NCBI GenBank assembly: GCA_030278955.1
Contig: JAOANR010000015.1
Location: forward strand, 35,000,487-35,064,486
Reading direction: 5' to 3'
Length of the DNA: 64,000 bases
Source of the DNA: Hygrophila difformis
Taxonomy: Eukaryota; Streptophyta; Magnoliopsida; Lamiales; Acanthaceae
Shown here: positions 1 to 11,872 of the stretch, piece by piece
Layout: every line of letters begins with the position of its first letter
How positions within the stretch are numbered: position 1 is the first letter of the stretch
Notes under the pieces: model-generated
What the model was told of the DNA's origin: nothing
The model's database searches: none
What the model saw: the letters and a program-made list of their open reading frames with translations, nothing else
Translations under genes and position numbers: made by a program

Positions 1-2022
1 TCTCATACAAGTTCTTTTCTTTATTTTATCTTACTTCATTTTCTTTTGTCTTTCGCGTATTGTGTGTGACAATTAGTAAAGAATACATCAGACTAATGTT
101 GGCGGGTATTCCCTCACGGATAACTAGCTCGTATTCTGGGTATTAGTTACTAAGTGTTATTTTGCATGGTCTGGATGGCAGTCAGTGGAAGCCTTGGCGG
201 TTCGTCCATCCGGGATTATAATAGCTGCTCAGCTGACTCCTATCCAGATACAGTTTTATTTTATTTACCTTAATTTCCAAACCCAAATTCCAATCTGGAA
301 CAAAACTCTGCTAATGTCTGTCAACATTAGCTGATAAGTGTTGCAGAGAGGAAGCATGTAGGTTTTTCTCTGAATTCACAGACAGTAGGGGCCCAAATGG
401 TAGCGACACTGCCATTTTAGGGTTTCACCTGTCTAAATTCGCTTCTTCCGAGTAATTGGGAAATTGGACAGTAGATGTTTACAGTCCACCCGATTATTCT
501 GCCATTACTTTGGTCTCCTGACCACTTCATATCTGTGTTTCACCTTCTGTCTAGACCCGCCCCTATATTTTGGGTCAGTTAAATTTACACTTCCATATAT
601 CCGTATGCATGTTATTATTATGTAATCATTGTGGTCTAAAATATTTTGGGATCCTTCCCTTGGACAATAGAAGTCTAGATCTTAAACAGATATTGCATAT
701 TAAATTTCCGATAAAAACTCCTTTATAAAATCCGGATCTAAGTAAGGGATAAATTCCACAGTTATGACTAATTCATATCCGACTGGGGGTTGATTTTGGG
801 AAATTAGAAGCAGAGTCAGCGATTAGGTCTCACATAGACTGAAAGGATCTGTGTTTTAATTGAGAGTCTAGTACTTGTTTAGGGAATGGTTTTCAGATTC
901 ATCATTTTCCAAAATTGCTGTTTGCTGGGAATCTAAGATTAAATATTACACCGAGATGGGGTCCACTTGGACTCAAATACAGTGTAGTAAATAATCTTGG
1001 AGGAACATCATCCAGGCGTTGGTTATTTTCTGAGATAGGGTTGAGTATTCCTTCAACTGCCATCCTCTTCTGCCAAAGCCTATCTTTGAGTCCTGAGTGA
1101 GTGCATCCGGAACGAACTAATTTATTAGTCCGTTTCATTAGTTTGTGTCTCATAACCACCCGGAAGGAAGTAAACACACGAGTAGTTCACCAAGAGCCGG
1201 GAATTCTTGATCCATACCCCTTCATTATTCTGATGGGGAGCTGTCTTTTACTACCAGGGTCAGACCTTCAAAACCTCCGAGTGATAGGTTTTAAATGCTT
1301 TCTTTACTGCTTTCTTTAAATGCTTTCGTTAGAGGTCACTCGGTTGTATTGGGAGTTGCGTAACTGTTACTAGGATTGATAGTTAAGGGATAGTTTAGGG
1401 CTTAATTAGAATCTTTGGGTGTGACATGGGAGAATGATGGCAGTACTCGGCATTTCAATAAATGACTTGTCAGGTGTTGCTTGTCCACCATAGATGAAGT
1501 AACATACCCAGGCCAGGGCAGTTACAAATCTGTGGTATCTTAGAATTTCCGGTCTTAAGAACATGTAAACTCATACTGTAAGTACCTGTCTGTTAAAGGG
1601 AACGCAGTATTGAGGGCATGAGAATTAGCTATCTGACAGGATTATCCCAAACAAAGATCTGTGTATAAAAATGGAAGTTTAATACTGCTATATCTAAATC
1701 TTGTCCAATTTTTATTCTTTCCTTCCTGTCCCTTCTGTCTACATTGTGATTCAGCTTCACAGCTAGTATAATGTAAATTTTCACTGCTTTCATAGATAGT
1801 ATTTATCGCATTTTTAGAATAACTTTACCCGCTTTCTAGAATAGACTTATTTGCTTTGTAGAATAGATTTAAGTGCTTTCGAAATCTAGTTTAAATTCAT
1901 GTTAGTAGATGTTAATCACTTTTCAAACCAATTGGAGAAATACGAATGGAAAATCTAGTAAAACGACGTGGGCCCTGCTTCTATCGCACATCCTCCAGTG
2001 AACGATCCGGTCTTACTATAAA
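1..2022. other. Unassigned stretch, no gene recognised
   Basis: Only short open frames occur here and none has a recognisable domain, codon pattern or splice structure. Composition is mixed AT-rich with no LTR, primer site or polypurine tract that I can match to other parts of the window. I compared it by eye with the LTRs of the minus-strand Athila-type element and of the CRM-like element and found no match. It may be a decayed retroelement or plain intergenic DNA. The only internal structure seen is the 22-bp repeat at its right end. Confidence 0.4.
1786..1896. repeat. Five-unit diverged 22-bp tandem repeat
   Basis: Units start at 1786, 1808, 1831, 1853 and 1875, giving spacings of 22, 23, 22 and 22 bp. 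Each begins GCTTT or GCATT and most contain TAGAATAGA followed by an AT-rich tail. No coding frame is kept. It looks like an old minisatellite. Confidence 0.65.
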
Positions 2023-2070
2023 TTACTGCAATTTTTGACACCGTGCGCTTTCGGGCCACAGTTTCTTAGC

Positions 2071-2424
2071 ACGAGTAATAAAAACGTGACAACCTATAAA
2101 TATATCCCTAATCCCAACTCCGCCATCATAAATTGGTTTCATTAAATAAAATCGAAAACCAGGATTACGATTTTTCAGAAAATACTCATGAAGTGGGAAC
2201 TTGTCAAAAGTTTCATGGCAAGGATCTTCAAGGCATAAAATTGTCAGAAATTTCATGCCGGGGAGGTTCGTGATGCTACTTGAACTCAAAGTTTACCCTC
2301 ATGAGTAATAAAAAGTGGAATATATCCTTAAACCCCTTCCCACGAATCATAACTATTTTCGTGTAATAAATTTAACCTGGGATATTTTAAAAAATACTCG
2401 TGTGGGAAATTGTCAAAAGTTTCA
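2071..2424. repeat. Diverged tandem duplication (two units of about 125-145 bp)
   Basis: Unit 1 (2071-2216) and unit 2 (2301-2424) share the same order of blocks. Both start with CGAGTAATAAAAA or TGAGTAATAAAAA, then have a TATATCC block, a block ending in AAAATACTC, and finally TTGTCAAAAGTTTCA. The units are separated by 84 bp and are clearly mutated, so the duplication is old. The overlapping short open frame on the minus strand has no recognisable product. Confidence 0.6.
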
Positions 2425-3384
2425 ACTGCCAATACTCCTCCAAAAATAATCCCACATATCCAAATATGACAATTATAATGCCCCATAACAACGCATCAAG
2501 AGCTCAACTCAATCCATAAAATGTAGTAGTATGTGCCCAACATAAATTGCCATTATATTTTTTCTCTCTTTTTTTTTTCTTTTTTTTTTCTTTTTTTTTT
2601 GGTGGATTTACATAACTCTACAGTTTTATTTAGAGGAATCCCAATATCCAAATAGTGCAGACGGAACTTCAACTCTTGTTGTTCTTGACTTAGAGTGTAA
2701 ACTCTTTGTCAGCGGAACAACTGTGTAAGCTCTATAAATCCACTTTTCTTCTTTTCTTTTCTTTTCTTTTTCTTTTTTTTTCTTTTTTTTTTGTATTTTT
2801 TTTTCAACAATAGCAAAATGTAGGCACTATACTCTTCTCAAGAAAATTCCTTCCTATTCTTCCATCTCTTTCAAATAATTTTTCTTCTAAGGCTCCCCCA
2901 AAAATTACCACATGCCAAATGTACCACTAAAAAAAACAATACTTGTTCCACGGGTTAAAATTCTGAAGGCTTATAAAAATGCGTGGCTAGTGAGAAAATA
3001 TAGTGGGTTATCAAAGAAACAGGCTAATAGGCTCAGAGGGGCTTCCCTAAAGATAAATATGTGAAAGGTAGGAAGTGTTTAGGCCAAGAGCTTCTAGGTG
3101 CCTATATCATATTCCTCATCAAAATCCCAGTAGTAATCACATGCATTATAATCACAGATAAATAATTCTACAAGCATGCCTGGATCACACAATCAAGAAA
3201 AAGTAAGGCCAAAATTCTCACCCAAGGGCTTCTTGGTTGAACCTAATGGTTATGTAGCATGAGGGGACTCATTTAAACTCAATTAATTCATCTACTCATA
3301 AGTTTTCAATCAAGTTCAACTCCTAGACAAAAATACAACTACTAGTGGTGACGTGCAGTGAGCAATGTATCATGAACTTGGGGT
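2425..3384 (-). other. Probable 3' untranslated region of the minus-strand Athila-type element
   Basis: No coding frame is seen. On the plus strand there are two long pyrimidine tracts (about 2560-2600 and 2739-2805). On the element's own strand these read as A/G-rich tracts, which are common in the long 3' untranslated regions of Athila/Tat elements. The region joins the accessory ORF without an obvious boundary. Its left limit is arbitrary, because no 3' LTR was found. Confidence 0.4.
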
Positions 3385-3406
3385 ATCCCCCATCCTCACA
3401 CTAAAG
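3385..3406 (-). other. Polypurine-tract-like core
   Basis: On the minus strand this reads TTAGTGTGAGGATGGGGGAT. The core GTGTGAGGATG is identical to the polypurine tract directly before the 3' LTR of the plus-strand Athila-type element (about 37980-37993). Here no LTR start (TGTGAC by the 5' LTR) follows, so it is either an internal copy or a tract whose LTR was lost. Confidence 0.5.
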
Positions 3407-3727
3407 ATTGGCATTGTCCTCAATGACTAAGCAAATAACCAAGGCACACATATCAATCACAGAATCCATCACAGTGATACTACATGACACTAATAAAAAT
3501 CAACATAACATGCATAGGGTCATAAGATAAGAGATCCAGAATAGAACATAATACAACCCCAAATAAAAGCATACTCAAGGAACTACGCCTAAAAACTCCT
3601 CATACAAATAAATTCCACATCCTAAACATAGACTCCAAATAAAATAAAAGTAAAACTAAAAATAAAAATAAAAATAAAAATAAAAATAAACTAAAAAAAT
3701 AAAAAGAAAGAAAGAAAAACCGTAGTA

Positions 3728-4969
3728 TCACTGATCCGGTTGTGGAAAATGTGGTGGAAAATGGCCACGCATGTACTCGTCCATGTCGCGCATGTAGGCA
3801 TGCATCTCATCCATGTGGGTGTCCAGTCGCGTGAACCGAGCGTCCATGTCCACTCGCATGCCCTGCATCATGTGCATCATAGCGGCCATATCCTGTCCAT
3901 GTGGAGCCGGTGGATCAACTGCGGGAGGAGGTGGTGGTGGAGCCGGCTGTAGAATCACAATGATCAATCCATCATCCTCTGGCTTCGGCTGAAGCACAGC
4001 AGGAGGTGCGCCATGTCGCAACGCGGTCCGTCTCGCAGCGTATCCCTCTATCTGATAGTGCGCTCCGGGATCCAACAGGTAACGATCCCCAGACGCATCA
4101 ATCCCACGGGCTAAACAGATGTCACGAATGAGATGCACATGGGTGATCTGGCGAGACTGTCGACCTCGAGAAAGCTCCCGCAAATTGGCCTCTACAATGG
4201 CCCCTAAATTCACTCTACCGCCTCGGGCGATAAAGTGAATGATGTCGTAAATCCACTGCACTAATACGTGAGACCTAGTAATCGGATGGACACGTCCTAG
4301 CCATAAATGTGCTAGAACACGCCATACCGAATCCATGGTCCTCAGGCGCAACTCATGCTGATGATCCAACTCCGGTGCTCGGACAGTGCATAGAGCTCGA
4401 AAATCAGGGACTGGTCCTCTCTGCTCATATGGAAACTCGGTCACCCCCTCATCGGGCATACCATAATGAGCATTAATTGCTCTAACACTAAAATCAACCC
4501 AGCGACCGCGCACTCGAACTCGGGATAAATCTGTGTCCTCGCCCACACCTCTGATGTTGGCTATGACCTCCATGGCTAGATATCCTGAAGCCCGACCCGA
4601 AGGCTGAACTGCAAATCTAGTCCACCCCAAGTGGTCTAGCAAGGGCCTCGCTCTATCATCATTAAGCTGTGCCTGAAGGAAGCCTCTCTCTGGAATATAC
4701 GCCCTGTTGACTCTCAACTCATCATAATAGAAGTCCTGGGACGATGTAGAAGCAAATCTCCGTCTAACCCACTCGTCTGGCCTGTCCTCCTCGGGAAGAT
4801 TGGGAAGCCTAGAGACAAGAGGTGCCTCCTCCTCAGAGTCAGACTCCACCTCAGGAGGTATCACAGCCGTTGGGGCACTAGGACCGGCCTCGTGATCATG
4901 AGTGGCTCGTCTCTTGCGCCCAGGCGGGCACATGAGAGATGCTAAGACGAGTAACATGTATAGAATCAT
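3728..4969 (-). CDS. Accessory ORF with 'putative plant transposon protein' domain
   Basis: This 413-residue protein is the third gene of the minus-strand Athila-type element. The middle section (about residues 75-290) resembles the plant-specific domain known as 'putative plant transposon protein' (Pfam Transposase_32). It shows the W-x-x-F before a proline-containing turn (GWTRFAVQPSG), then alternating hydrophobic and charged segments. The N-terminus is basic then acidic (PPGRKRRATHD, then SDSEEE). The tail is proline-rich and then methionine/aspartate-rich (MDARFTRLDTHMDEMHAYMRD), probably helical. The function of this family is unknown. An acceptor site TTTTGCAG ends one base upstream of the ATG, so the start codon opens the second exon. 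Related ORFs occur twice in the plus-strand element at 32125 and 35108. Confidence 0.7.
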   Translation of the reverse strand: MILYMLLVLASLMCPPGRKRRATHDHEAGPSAPTAVIPPEVESDSEEEAPLVSRLPNLPEEDRPDEWVRRRFASTSSQDFYYDELRVNRAYIPERGFLQAQLNDDRARPLLDHLGWTRFAVQPSGRASGYLAMEVIANIRGVGEDTDLSRVRVRGRWVDFSVRAINAHYGMPDEGVTEFPYEQRGPVPDFRALCTVRAPELDHQHELRLRTMDSVWRVLAHLWLGRVHPITRSHVLVQWIYDIIHFIARGGRVNLGAIVEANLRELSRGRQSRQITHVHLIRDICLARGIDASGDRYLLDPGAHYQIEGYAARRTALRHGAPPAVLQPKPEDDGLIIVILQPAPPPPPPAVDPPAPHGQDMAAMMHMMQGMRVDMDARFTRLDTHMDEMHAYMRDMDEYMRGHFPPHFPQPDQ

Positions 4970-4970
4970 C

Positions 4971-5604
4971 CTGCAAAATACCCAATATCAAATAAAGAAC
5001 GACAATCCTCACACTAGGGATAAAGCAGGGAATAAGAAACAGAAAACCACCAAATCCTAGGCTTCTAAAACATATAATCGAATAAACTCAAGCCTAATCA
5101 TCCATCAAGACAAAATTCAAGGCAATCCAAAGCAATAATCATATGAAAACAAACATGGAACTCATTGTGGCATTTCATCGAACATGTTATGTGCACTTTT
5201 AGGCCTAATCTCAAATTTAATTGTAAACTCATGAATAATTGCCCAAAAATTGAAACAATCACCCAATCATCAATGAATAATCACAATGTAGCATCACCAA
5301 ACAATATTCTACTCAAATCCAAGCCTACATTGTTAATTAAATTCGAAATAGTCATGTTCTTCACAAATTTTCAAAAATCCAACATTTAATCTCGAAGAAC
5401 ATGCAAACAAGATGCACCAACATGTTTAAAATCATCACACAAGTATTCCAATACCACAATTATAACACTAATCGCACACAATTAGGCATAGAAGGCAAAA
5501 TCCCCAAATTCTAGCATAAACCCTAATTTCACTTGTTCTTCACAAAATCAACAAATCCAAAGCATGAAACTTGAAATTAAGTGAAGATAAAAGTAGAAAC
5601 ATAC
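4971..5604 (-). other. Predicted leader intron of the accessory ORF
   Basis: On the minus strand a donor ACCAAG|GTATG lies at 5605/5604 and an acceptor TTTTGCAG|G at 4971/4970, two bases before the accessory ATG. The 634-bp interval is AT-rich, unlike the flanking leader. The leader upstream is pyrimidine-rich like a plant 5' untranslated region. A matching arrangement (leader, intron, ATG) is seen before the accessory ORF at 32125, which supports the prediction. Confidence 0.55.
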
Positions 5605-5755
5605 CTTGGTTGATGAAATAAGTGAAGATTTGAAGAGAAATTGGCAAGAAATTATTGGATTAGTGAAGAAAGAGGGCTGAAGTCGCGCACTGGGGGAAAA
5701 GAAAATGAGGGCATGCGGAGACTGCCCGCTGCCGCGCTCTGATTTAACCCCTGTT

Positions 5756-5815
5756 GTGACCCGCGCGGTCCTGGCGCGGTCCTTCCCAGACCGCGCGGGT
5801 ACCGCGCGGCGTCTT
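5756..5815 (-). promoter_or_regulatory. CG-rich module upstream of accessory ORF, related to the LTR module
   Basis: This 60-bp block contains repeated CCGCGCGGTC and CGCGGTCC elements and the run TTCCCAGACCGCGCGG. It aligns in the same orientation, with few mismatches, to 12810-12865 inside the element's own LTR (which has CTCCCAGACCGCGCG). It lies about 150 bp upstream of the leader intron donor. The position suggests an internal promoter or enhancer copied from the LTR. A TATATATATATA stretch lies at about 5826-5850, upstream on the element's strand. Regulatory function is inferred, not shown. Confidence 0.5.
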
Positions 5816-5879
5816 TTTTCGGATTTTATATATATATATATGTATATATTAAAACCGAAAATAAAATAAAAATACCCCT

Positions 5880-6105
5880 TTCAAATTTAATGTGTGCGAA
5901 TTTTGTGTTCCATTCTTACTTTCCAATTCAGTCTACACCACTTCCTGCCAATAAAATTCACCAGTTAAATCTAAAATAAAAATAAACAAATAAAAAAAAT
6001 AAATAAAACACTAAAACTAAAATTAAATAAAATTTGAAAAACACTCGGGTTGCCTCCCGAAAGCGCTGCACTTAACGTCGACAGCCAGACATCCTTTGTA
6101 GCCCC
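5880..6105 (-). other. AT-rich spacer between pol and accessory leader
   Basis: No gene is seen. The stretch is A-rich on the plus strand (repeated AATAAAATAAAAAT) and separates the pol stop codon from the CG-rich block. Confidence 0.5.
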
Positions 6106-9100
6106 CTATTCCAGTCTCCAAGATTCAATGGACCGACATGCTAATTCCACATATGGCTTTAAACGATGTCCATTCACAGTGAACTTTGTGCTCCCATCAT
6201 CCAGCTCAACTGCACCAGAAGGAAAAATTTTAGAAATAATAAAAGGGCCACACCATTTAGAACGCAACTTGCCTGGGAGCAATCTTAGTCGAGAATTAAA
6301 TAAAAGGACTTTTTCCCCTTCACTGAATTGCTTAGCCCTCAATCGCCTATCATGAACCATCTTGGTCCTATCCTTGTAAGAATTTGAGGTCTCATAAGCC
6401 ACAGCTCTCCAATACTCCAACTCTAACAATTGTTCTCGTCTCTTTTCTCCTGTAGCTGCTAAATCAAAATTCACAAGCCGAGTAGCCCAAAAGGCTTTGT
6501 GCTCGACCTCCACAGGTAAGTGACAACTTTTACCAAAAATTAATTGAAAATGAGACATACCCAAGGGAGTTTTGTAGGCAGTGCGATATGCCCAAAGTGC
6601 ATCATCCAACTTGTTTGCCCAATCTTTTCTTGTATGTTTAACTGTAGTCTCCAAAACATGTTTAAGCTCTCGGTTGCTCACTTCCACTTGTCCACAAGTT
6701 TGGGGATGATATGGTGTAGCAATTTAGTGTTTCACCCCATACTTGACTAGGACCGCCTCCAACCACTTATTCTTGAAGTGTGTACCACCATCACTGATAA
6801 TAGCACGAGGCACTCCAAATCTAGTGAAAATGTGCTTTTTGAGAAAAGCAATCACCCTCTTCGAATCATTGGTTGGCATAGCTAAGGCCTCCACCCACTT
6901 GGACATATAGTCCACTGCAACTAGAATGTACTGATTTCCATAGGAGAATGGAAAGGGACCCATGAAATCTATACCCCACACATCAAAAATCTCAACTTCT
7001 TGAATATTCTTTAGGGGCATCTCATCCCTAGGTCCAATTCCACCAAGCCTTTGACACTTGTCACATGCCTGCACAAAAACACGAGCATCTTTGTATATGT
7101 TAGGCCAATAGAAACCAGATTGTAATACCTTAAATGCAGTGCGATTAGCTCCATGATGTCCTCCAACTGGTGAAGAATGGCACTGTGCTAGGATGTCTAA
7201 GATTTCATCTTCATGAACACACTTCCTAAGCACTTGGTCCGAACACAGTCTAAATAACTCTCCATCATCATAGTGATACATGTGGACATCCCTCATGAAT
7301 TTCTTCACTTGATGTGGTGGAAGATGAGTAGGAACATACCCTGCAACCAAATAATTAACAACATCAGCATACCAAGGGTCGGGAGTATGAATAGCAAAAA
7401 GATGCTCATCAGGAAAAGAGTCAGGAATCTCCCAATCATGTTCCTCCTTCTCTGGCTTGATTCTGGATAAATGGTCAGCTACTAGATTCTCAGTCCCTTT
7501 TCTGTCAATGATTTCATAGTCAAACTCTTGCAGAAGACAAGTCCATCTAATAAATCTAGCCTTTGCATTCTCCTTCTTTGCAGTCAGACACTTGATAGCA
7601 GAATGATCAGTGTGGACAAATGTTTTAGACCCTACCAAGTAAGACCTAAATTTCTCAAATCCAAAGACCACAGCTAAAAATTTCTTCTCAGTGGTAGAAT
7701 AATTCCTTTGTGCTCCATTAAGTGCCTTCGATGCATAATAAATCACATGCATCTTCCTATCCTTCCTCTGGCCAAGAACAGCTCCCACTGCATAGTCACT
7801 GGCATCACACATCAGATCAAATGGCAAAGTCCAATCAGGAGCCTGAATAATAGGAGCTGTTGTCAGTCTCTTCTTCAATGTCTCAAAGGCTGTCATACAT
7901 TTATCATCAAAGATAAATGTGACATCCTTACAAGTCAAATCAGAAAGAGGCCTGGCAACATCTGCAAACTTTTCTACAAACCTCCTGTAGAACCCTGCAT
8001 GTCCTAAGAAAGCTCTCACTCCTCTAACATCAACTGGAGGTGGTAACTTCTCAATCAAACTAATCTTAGCCCGGTCTACTTCAATCCCTTCCCCTGAGAT
8101 CCTATGTCCCAAAACTATCCCCTCACGGACCATAAAGTGACACTTTTCCCAGTTTAGGACTAAACTAGACTTCTCACACCTAGCCAAGACCAACTCTAAA
8201 TTATGCAGACATCTTTCAAATGACTTCCCAAATACGGAAAAATCGTCCATAAAAATCTCAATAGCCTGCTCCAATAAATCTGAGAAGATGGCCATCATAC
8301 ATCTCTGAAAGGTAGCCGGGGCATTGCACAAGCCAAATGGCATTCTGCGATATGCATAAGTGCCATATGGACAAGTGAATGTCGTCTTATCCTGGTCCTC
8401 TGGAGCGATGGGTATCTGATTGTAACCTGAATACCCATCCAGAAAGCAGTAGAAATCATGGCCGGCTATCCTCTCCAACATCTGATCCACGAAAGGTAAT
8501 GGGAAGTGGTCCTTCCTAGTAGCAGAATTTAATCTCCTATAGTCAATACACACTCTCCACCCCGTAACTGGCCTAGATGCTACTAACTCCCCATCCTCAG
8601 TCTCTGTCATTGTGATACCCCATTTCTTAGGTACTACATGGATAGGGCTCACCCACTCACTGTCTGAGATAGCATAAATCATCCCTGCATCCAATAGTTT
8701 TACTATCTCAGCTCTGACTACCTCCTGCATGTGTGGATTCAACCGTCTCTGCGGTTGTCTGACTGGTTGCATGTCCGTCTCAAGTCTAATCTTGTGCATG
8801 CAAACACTAGGACTAATTCCCTTAATGTCTGCAATGGTCCATCCAATTGCCCGGATATGTCTCTTCAACACCTCAGTCAATGCACATTCCTGTTCACTTG
8901 AAAGCCCTACAGAAATAATAACAGGAAGTGTGTCATTCAATCCCAGAAATAAGTATTTAAGATGACTTGGTAGTTCCTTCAATTTAAGCTCAGGTGGAGA
9001 TTGAATTGATGGCAATAAAGGTGTAAGAACAGGTAAGGAAGGAGCCAAAAGAGGAGAAGAAGTCTCCCTGTCGGAAATCGAGCACGCGGAGTCAGAACAG

Positions 9101-11739
9101 GCGACCTGTCTGTCCCGCGCGCTCGGCGCGCGGTCTGGGCGCAGACCGTGCGGAAACCGCGCCGTTTCGTCAACGGCCGCGGTGGATCCGCGGTCGAGTT
9201 TCGCCTCGCGCCACGTGCGCGCGGCTTCGTCAGTTTGCGCTCTGACCTCGCGTTCTGGCTCCGTTTCGCGTGCTGGAAGCTGTGTTGAGCTGTCTTGTAC
9301 TCGAATTTGCCCCTTGGGGTGCAATTTTGACACCCTATGCACCAATTCAGCTGTTTTCACTTCCTCTTCATGTTCCTGCAACCAATTCTCACATTCCTCC
9401 AAAAAATCGTCATCAAATTCACTATCACAATCATCATAAATACAATCAATTAAATTAATTTCAGAGGCATGAGAAGATTGTTTAACCATATTGTTCACAT
9501 TAAATGTCACTGTCTCTTCTCCAATTCTAAGGGTTACCACTCCATTTTTATAATCAATTAAAGCATGACAAGTAGCTAAAAATGGACTTCCTAAAATCAG
9601 TGGTACCTCCCTCTTCTCATCCATGTCAAGTACTACAAAATCAACAGGCAAAATAAATTTATCCACCTTTACTAACACATCCTCTAAAATACCTAACGGT
9701 GCTTTTTGGGAAAGGTCTGCCAGTTGCAAAATCATCCTTGTTGGTTTCACTTCTCCAAGTCCCAACTTCTTGTACAATGACATGGGCATCAAATTGATGC
9801 TAGCTCCCGAATCACACAGGGCATCCTTGCACTCTTCTCCTCCAACGGTGCAAGGGATGGTGAACCTCCCTGGATCTTTCATCTTCCTTGGTAGTGGCTT
9901 CTCCAACAAAGCATTGCACTCCCCTGAAATAAAAACCAAACCACTATCAAGTTTACGCTTTCGAGACACAATATCCTTAAGAAATTTTGCATACTTAGGC
10001 ATATTCATTAAAGCATCAATAAAAGGAATATTAATTTCTAATCTGCTAAAAATTTCGCAAAACTTCCTGAAACTTTTATCATCAGCAGACGACTGTGCTC
10101 GTCGTGGAAAAGGCAACTTGGGAAGTTGAGTTTCCACCACCGCTTTCTTCTTCTCAGGCTCCTTGTCTGCATGGTCTTTCTGTGCCTCCTCAGGCTCCTC
10201 CTCATCAATCTGCAGATGTCTAGGCACTGGGTCCTTCGTGGTAAGTCCAGATCTAGTAGTGATGGCCTGGCACCTTTCCCTTGGATTTAATTCAGTATTT
10301 CTAGGCAATGCACCTTGAGCTCTTTGTGCTAATTGTGCAGCCAAGTTTCCTACTTGCTGCTCCAAATTCCTTTGCCCAGCTTTAATGTTGGCCAACTTAG
10401 CATCATTCCTAGTCATGTAGTCCTCAGTGCGGGCTATAAAAGTCTTGATCTTCTTGGATGTCTGAGTTTGGCTATCCAAAATTTGTTGAAGAAGTCCCAA
10501 AGTCGGATCAGAAGTAGGATTTGGGACTGGCTTAGGTTGCTGCTGCTGTGGGTAGAAAGGCCTATTCTGCTGAAAGAATCCTGGAGGTCCCTGCTGAAAC
10601 GGTGGGTTGTTCGTATGTGGGTTTATAGGTCTCCTTTGGTTCTGCACATACTGAACATCCTGCACTTCCTCATATCCTTGATTTTCAAAAGCGGTGGCAG
10701 TCGGGCATGTGTAGGACTGATGAGGTCCACCACAATACTGACATGTAACAGTCTGAACCGCTTGAACTGGTTGTACAGGCTTCGCAGGAATTGGAACAAC
10801 TACCTTATTCAGGGCTATCTCCATGCATCCTAGTCTGTCTACTACCATAGCTAGCTCGTCCTTAACCTCCTTCAATGCTCCAATCTCTCCTAACTTAGTA
10901 GGGACATTCCTCTCACCATTCCCCCATAACTCCTCATCTTCAGCTAATGCATCCAAAATCCTCCTACAATCCTCTGCAGTCCTATCCATAAAGGTTCCCC
11001 CTGATGTCCCATTAAGCCACTGCATATCTCCAGGAGTCAGACCCTGATAAAATGCATAAAGAATCTCTGCCTCAGACAAACCATGTTGGGGACACGCCCT
11101 AATGTTCGCCCTCATCCGCTCCCATGCATCTATCACTGTCTCATGTCCTTTCTGCTTGAATGTCTTAATTTGATCCCTAAGCTTAATGATCATCGAGGGT
11201 GGGAAGAACTTAGTCATAAATCTCTGCAGCATCTCATCCCAAGTACGAATGGACCCTGCAGGAATTGACTGAAACCATGCTTCAGCCCTATCCCTTAATG
11301 AAAAGGGAAACAACTGCATCATGAGTTCCTCTTGTGTCATTCCTGCAATGTGCACTGTACTACAAAGGTTCCTAAAATGGTATAGGTGGATATTGGGGTT
11401 CTCACTGGCACTACCCCCAAACTGCTCCTGCCGAAACATGGTTATGAAGGAAGGGTTTATGGCGAAAGGTATGTTTGGCCTAGGTCTCACCATTGGATCA
11501 TTTATAACTTGCCCAGCTGGTTGCATCTGCTGCCTGAGAGTCAAAGGTGCTGGTCGGGGAGCATTCTCACCAACACCTTCCTGAAGATTGGGTATATCCG
11601 CTCCCCTCGGTTCCTGTCGCTCACGCTCATTATCACCCCCGTTCATGGTGAACACTAATTTTCTCCTCGCCCTAATTCTACGTTCAGTCCTAGAAATTTC
11701 TGGATCAAACTCAAATTTTGGCGGAGCTCTTCTGGGCAT
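6106..11739 (-). pseudogene. Athila-type gag-pol polyprotein with one in-frame stop
   Basis: One frame runs from ATG 11739 to 6106, broken only by a TAA at 6726-6724 (codon 1672). Gag occupies roughly residues 60-270 and is followed by a knuckle with spacing CX2CX3HX4C ([13 protein letters not shown], about residue 330). The protease has [10 protein letters not shown] near residue 645. Reverse transcriptase carries [10 protein letters not shown] near 1163. RNase H follows ([10 protein letters not shown]). Integrase has an HHCC finger near 1530 and the first two catalytic aspartates ([16 protein letters not shown]). The stop falls just before PYHPQ, so the catalytic glutamate and C-terminal GPF segment lie beyond it. 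There is no chromodomain. A CG-rich insert (residues about 833-883) sits between protease and RT. With the stop, full-length pol would not be made without readthrough. Confidence 0.85.
9090..9240 (-). repeat. CG-rich module inside gag-pol, inverted copy of an LTR segment
   Basis: This segment is strikingly richer in CG than the coding sequence around it. The plus-strand sequence at 9115-9139 matches the reverse complement of 12837-12861 in the element's LTR at 24 of 25 positions. Because the segment keeps the frame open, it encodes an arginine-, alanine- and proline-rich linker between protease and reverse transcriptase. Confidence 0.7.
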
Positions 11740-11849
11740 AAACTAGAGCCTGAAACAACAGAAAATCAGGGAGTGAATAAAAATAAAAATAAAGAAGAAA
11801 TAAGGAAGAAACCACAAAAATTCAATAAACTATAACAAAAACCACCGTT

Positions 11850-11866
11850 CCCCAGCAACGGCGCCA
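11850..11866 (-). other. Primer binding site, tRNA-Asp type
   Basis: The minus strand reads TGGCGCCGTTGCTGGGG. It is complementary to the 3' end of plant tRNA-Asp (the acceptor strand ending in CGGCGCCA) except for one mismatch relative to the plus-strand element's site. It starts six bases after the LTR end, as in the plus-strand element. Confidence 0.85.
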
Positions 11867-11872
11867 AAAACT

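Noticed and set aside
902..1319. Small open frames on both strands near the window start
   Set aside because: Too short, overlapping on both strands, and without recognisable features.
9182..9458. Plus-strand frames opposite the minus-strand gag-pol
   Set aside because: Shadows of the real frame, open because of CG-rich codons.
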